DNA of 64,000 nucleotides. It comes from Roseomonas alba (GTDB lineage: Bacteria; Pseudomonadota; Alphaproteobacteria; Acetobacterales; Acetobacteraceae). The DNA lies in the NCBI RefSeq assembly GCF_019430885.1, contig NZ_JAHYBZ010000007.1, positions 248,001 to 312,000 on the forward strand, read 5' to 3'. The notes below the pieces were generated by a model, which saw nothing but the letters and a program-made list of their open reading frames with translations, made no database searches and had not been told where the DNA came from. The translations under genes were made by a program, and so were the position numbers. Below are positions 61,494-64,000 of the stretch, in pieces (the stretch's first letter is position 1; each line of letters begins with the position of its first letter).

Positions 61494-61891
61494 GGGGAAG
61501 GGCGCCGCCCTCCCCCGAACCCCCACCCGCCAAAGGCCACAGGGCCTTTGGAAACCAATCCCTGGTATTGGGCGCGGCGTTCATCTCGGGATATCGAAGC
61601 GCGCGAGGTGCATGAGCCCGATCATGCTGCCCGGCGTTGCGCTCGACGCGCGCTTTTCATGATGGCCGGACCGTCCGTGCGAGGTCGCAGGTGACGGCTT
61701 CCAAAGGCCCCGGGGCCGATGGGTCCCCATTGGCGTGGCACAGCAACGTCTTTGGGATCCCGCGGTAGGGTGAGGTTTGAAGGGGGAACCCTACTCCAGA
61801 GTTGGCTCGTGGGTTTCGGCGTCCCCTGCGTCGCCGCACCCGCCACCCTACCGGGCAACGAACACCGTTCGAGAGGGGCCAAGGCCCCTCG
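61494..61891. repeat. Family A inverted-repeat element, copy 8, interrupted
   Basis: The left arm is normal: GGGGAAGGGC with GCCCTCCCC near 61494-61515, then CCAAAGGCC with GGCCTTTGG (about 61530-61551). The core shares ATATCGAAGCGCGCGAGG and GATGGCCGGACCGTCC with copy 5. The right arm starts GGCTTCCAAAGGCCCC but is broken after that; the end hairpin GAGAGGGGCC with GGCCCCTC is about 150 bp further on, near 61871-61890. CGGTAGGGTG (61763-61772) and CACCCTACCG (61844-61853) are an inverted pair within the extra sequence. It precedes the aldo/keto reductase stop. Confidence 0.75.
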
Positions 61892-61900
61892 CCGCTCCTC

Positions 61901-62722
61901 CTACGCCGCCCAATCAGGCGCGAACTCCGGATTCACCAGCCGTCGCCCCTTCGGCAGCGCGTCAATCGCGGCGATGTCTTCCGCGTCCAGCGCGATCGAC
62001 GCCGCCGCGAAATTCTCCTTTTGCCCCTGCTCGCGCGCCGATTTCGGAATGGCGACGACGTCGCGCGCCAGCAGCCAGGCGATGGCGATCTGCACCGGCG
62101 TCGCGCCATGCTTCGCGGCGATACGCTGCATCACCGGATCGTCGTTCACCGCCGCCTTGGCCACGGGCGAATAGGCCGTCAGCGCGAGGTCGTTGGCGCG
62201 GCACAGCTCGACCAGCTTGGGCTGCCACAGATAGACATGGCACTCGACCTGGAGACAGGCGATCGGCGCGATGCCGAGGTCGAGCGCCCGCTTCAGCAGG
62301 GCGGGCGGGAAGTTGCAGACGCCCACATTGCGGGCCAGGCCGTCTTCCTTCGCCTTGGCCAGCGCCACCAGCGCGGCGGGAAGGTCCATGCCCTTCGCCG
62401 GCCAGTGGATATGCAGAAGATCCACATAGGGCGTGCCAAGCCGCTTCAGCGAGGCCTCGGCGGAAGCGCGCAGGGCATCGGGCGCAAGTTCGGTCCACCA
62501 GACCTTGGTGGTGAGGAAGATGTCGTCCCGCTTCACGCCCGATCCGGCGATGCCAGCGCCGACCGCTTCCTCATTGCCATACATGGCCGCGGTGTCGACG
62601 TGGCGGTAGCCGAGGGCGAGGGCGGTCTCCACCGCGCGGGTCGCCTCCGCGCCCTTCATCGGCCAGGTGCCGAGGCCGATGCGCGGGATGCGCAGCTTCG
62701 CGGTCTCCAGGATCGGGGTCAT
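61901..62722 (-). CDS. Aldo/keto reductase
   Basis: The product is 273 residues from the ATG at 62722. It is an NADPH-dependent (beta/alpha)8 barrel of the AKR5/2,5-diketo-D-gluconate reductase type. The catalytic tetrad is visible as Asp and Tyr in RHVDTAAMYGNE (about D43, Y48), Lys in LTTKVWW (about K73) and His in LLHIHWP (about H106). GVCNFPPALLKRA and AIPKSAREQGQKENFAA bind the cofactor. It acts on aldehydes or ketones; the substrate is unknown. It begins 8 bases after the WD40 gene, so they are probably cotranscribed. Confidence 0.92.
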   Translation of the reverse strand: MTPILETAKLRIPRIGLGTWPMKGAEATRAVETALALGYRHVDTAAMYGNEEAVGAGIAGSGVKRDDIFLTTKVWWTELAPDALRASAEASLKRLGTPYVDLLHIHWPAKGMDLPAALVALAKAKEDGLARNVGVCNFPPALLKRALDLGIAPIACLQVECHVYLWQPKLVELCRANDLALTAYSPVAKAAVNDDPVMQRIAAKHGATPVQIAIAWLLARDVVAIPKSAREQGQKENFAAASIALDAEDIAAIDALPKGRRLVNPEFAPDWAA

Positions 62723-62730
62723 GCGATGTC

Positions 62731-63744
62731 CTAGCGCTTGGAAAGGTCAATCACACCAGCGAAGCCGGCTTCCGTGCCGAAGGCAACCTGCGTGCCGGCA
62801 CTATCCCAGGCGATGGCGGACACAGCCGAACCGCGCGGCGCGGCGAGCGGCACGATGCGACCCGACGCGACCTCCGCCATCAGCACTAGGCCATCGCCGA
62901 AGCCGGCCGCGACGACCTCTTGCGACGGGTGGCAGGCGACGGCGGTGCACAGAACGCCGTCGCCGCCGGCGAGTTCGGTCGGTGCCTTGCCCATCGGACC
63001 GCCGCCGAAGAAGGGCCAGAGCACGACGCAATCCGCGCCCGCGGTCGCGAGCCAGCGGCCCTTGGCGGTGAAGCCCATGGACTTGGTCTTGGACGGATAG
63101 CCCGCCATGCGCATGTGCTGGCCATCCGCCAGGCGCCAGCCATGCAGCGTGTTCTCCTGCATGCTGGTCACCACATGCGTGCCGTCCGGGCTGATCAGCA
63201 CGCCGGTATGGCTGCCCTTCCATTCCAGCAGCCGCGGCGTGCCTTCTTTCGATGTTGTGAACCACAGCGAGGCGCCGTTGTAATGGCTCGCGGCGATGCG
63301 CTTGCCCTTGGCGTCGAAGGCGATGCCGGTGACGGTGGACGGGTGGGCGAGCGAGCGGAGCGCCGCACCCTTCCCGTCGATCAGATGCACCGCCTTGCCA
63401 ACCGCCGCGGCGCGCAGGCCGGACTCATGGGCGGCGACATGATCCACCCATTTGCTGCCGTACTTCGCCAGTTCCTGTGTCGTGCCATCGGGCGCGATGC
63501 GCATCAGCCGGCCATCGTCGCCGCCGGTGATCGCGCCGTCCTTCGCATCCGCCGCGATGGACAGGCAGGCGCCTTCATGGGCGGCGACGGACTGCCACCC
63601 ATCGGCCAGCCGCACGGTGCCGTCGCCCAGGGCGAAGATGCAGGACCGGCCCTCGCGGCCAAAGACGACGCCGACGACCCAGGCGCCGAGGTCCTGCGAC
63701 CGTCCGCGGGATTCGAGAAGGAAATCGGCGTCGGTCGCGCTCAT
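62731..63744 (-). CDS. WD40 repeat protein
   Basis: The product is 337 residues from the ATG at 63744. It consists of about seven WD40-like blades, for example VVGVVFGREGRSCIFALGDG, CLSIAADAKDGAITGGDDGR, TGIAFDAKGKRIAASHYNGA, SMGFTAKGRWLATAGADCVV and AIAWDSAGTQVAFGTEAGF, in parts. It is cytoplasmic and likely to be a scaffold for a protein complex. A related WD40 protein is conserved in alphaproteobacteria, but the partner is not known to me. It lies 8 bases upstream of the aldo/keto reductase gene. Confidence 0.85.
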   Translation of the reverse strand: MSATDADFLLESRGRSQDLGAWVVGVVFGREGRSCIFALGDGTVRLADGWQSVAAHEGACLSIAADAKDGAITGGDDGRLMRIAPDGTTQELAKYGSKWVDHVAAHESGLRAAAVGKAVHLIDGKGAALRSLAHPSTVTGIAFDAKGKRIAASHYNGASLWFTTSKEGTPRLLEWKGSHTGVLISPDGTHVVTSMQENTLHGWRLADGQHMRMAGYPSKTKSMGFTAKGRWLATAGADCVVLWPFFGGGPMGKAPTELAGGDGVLCTAVACHPSQEVVAAGFGDGLVLMAEVASGRIVPLAAPRGSAVSAIAWDSAGTQVAFGTEAGFAGVIDLSKR

Positions 63745-63903
63745 GGCAGGTTCCTCGTCATGCCCTCTGTATGGCCCGTCGCTGCCGCGCTTGCCATGCC
63801 CCCTCGTGCCGCCATGCCGACCTGAACCGTGACGCAGCGGGCATCCGGCGTGCGGCCTCGGCCCCGCGCATGAGAGGCCCTCAGGAGAAGCACGCTTCGG
63901 GCA

Positions 63904-64000
63904 TCATGCGTCGTCCGCCGTGATCGTCACCGCCTGGCGATAGGCCTCCCGCGCGTCGGTCAACCCGGCATGCACGTCATCTGCGGCAAGCGTCAGGCTT
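63904..64000 (-). CDS. C-terminal end of an unidentified protein (cut by window end)
   Basis: On the minus strand a frame enters from the right edge and ends with TGA at 63904-63906. About 31 residues are visible, including LAADDVHAGLTDAREAYRQA and ending TITADDA. Codon third positions are mostly G or C. The start and most of the gene lie beyond 64000, so no product can be named. Confidence 0.5.
   Translation of the reverse strand, partial: SLTLAADDVHAGLTDAREAYRQAVTITADDA

Overview
This is a high-GC window of core bacterial chromosome. Codon third positions are almost all G or C, GTG starts are common, and adjacent genes often overlap by ATGA or GTGA. The gene content fits an alphaproteobacterium, most likely Rhodospirillales/Acetobacteraceae (Roseomonas-like). 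The reasons are a uvrC-pgsA-moaD-moaE string, an accD-folC pair, a chorismate mutase-hisC-cyclohexadienyl dehydrogenase operon, Bug-type solute-binding proteins, a DUF4175/TIGR02302 protein and a CopG-like regulator beside a PHB depolymerase. The taxonomic call is inference. I see no rRNA, tRNA, CRISPR array, transposase, phage gene or plasmid gene.

Layout. 1-6.1 kb: DUF2852 protein, tadA, DUF4214 protein, lipoprotein, SirB1-type protein, Bug periplasmic protein, lutA and a 2OG-Fe dioxygenase. 6.3-9.6 kb: CopG-like regulator and phaZ (polyhydroxybutyrate use), then rhodanese, MAPEG and Smr genes. 9.6-11.7 kb: lutC and lutB, separated from lutA. 11.9-17 kb: fasciclin lipoprotein, a TetR regulator and a three-subunit molybdenum hydroxylase operon. 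17.2-22.6 kb: rhlE, CoA-transferase with an unannotated 55-codon leader gene, GNAT, XRE-cupin, and a MarR/SnoaL divergent pair. 22.9-31 kb: ald, DUF486, FUSC, AmpG-like, Yip1 and HIT genes and a TetR-glycosyltransferase pair. 31.4-43.6 kb: hisE, hisF, hisA, a membrane glycosyltransferase, nitronate monooxygenase, pnp, the aromatic amino acid operon and lpxR. 43.7-55 kb: folC, accD, a Fur-family gene, katG/oxyR, an FKBP isomerase, lysA and TIGR02302. 55.3-64 kb: DUF1289, a folM-like SDR, folB, uvrC, pgsA, a lipoprotein, moaD, moaE, VOC, aldo/keto reductase, a WD40 protein and a cut gene at the end.

Functional links: lutABC oxidises L-lactate; phaZ mobilises PHB; katG with oxyR handles peroxide; moaD/moaE make the molybdopterin that the 13-17 kb hydroxylase needs; folB, the FolM-like SDR and folC belong to the folate/pterin pathway; hisA/F/E belong to histidine synthesis; CM-hisC-tyrC belongs to Phe/Tyr synthesis.

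The most unusual content is between genes. A dispersed family of roughly 230-400 bp inverted-repeat elements (family A: seven two-armed copies and at least four fragments) is built from paired hairpins, with compensatory base changes between copies. A second family (B, two copies) begins inside the stop codon of the preceding gene and also shows a covarying stem. A third, similarly built element (C) lies between two convergent genes. Four local regulators (CopG, MarR, TetR, OxyR) have clear palindromes or phased repeats at their own promoters. I did not find a convincing new defence, secretion or biosynthetic system.
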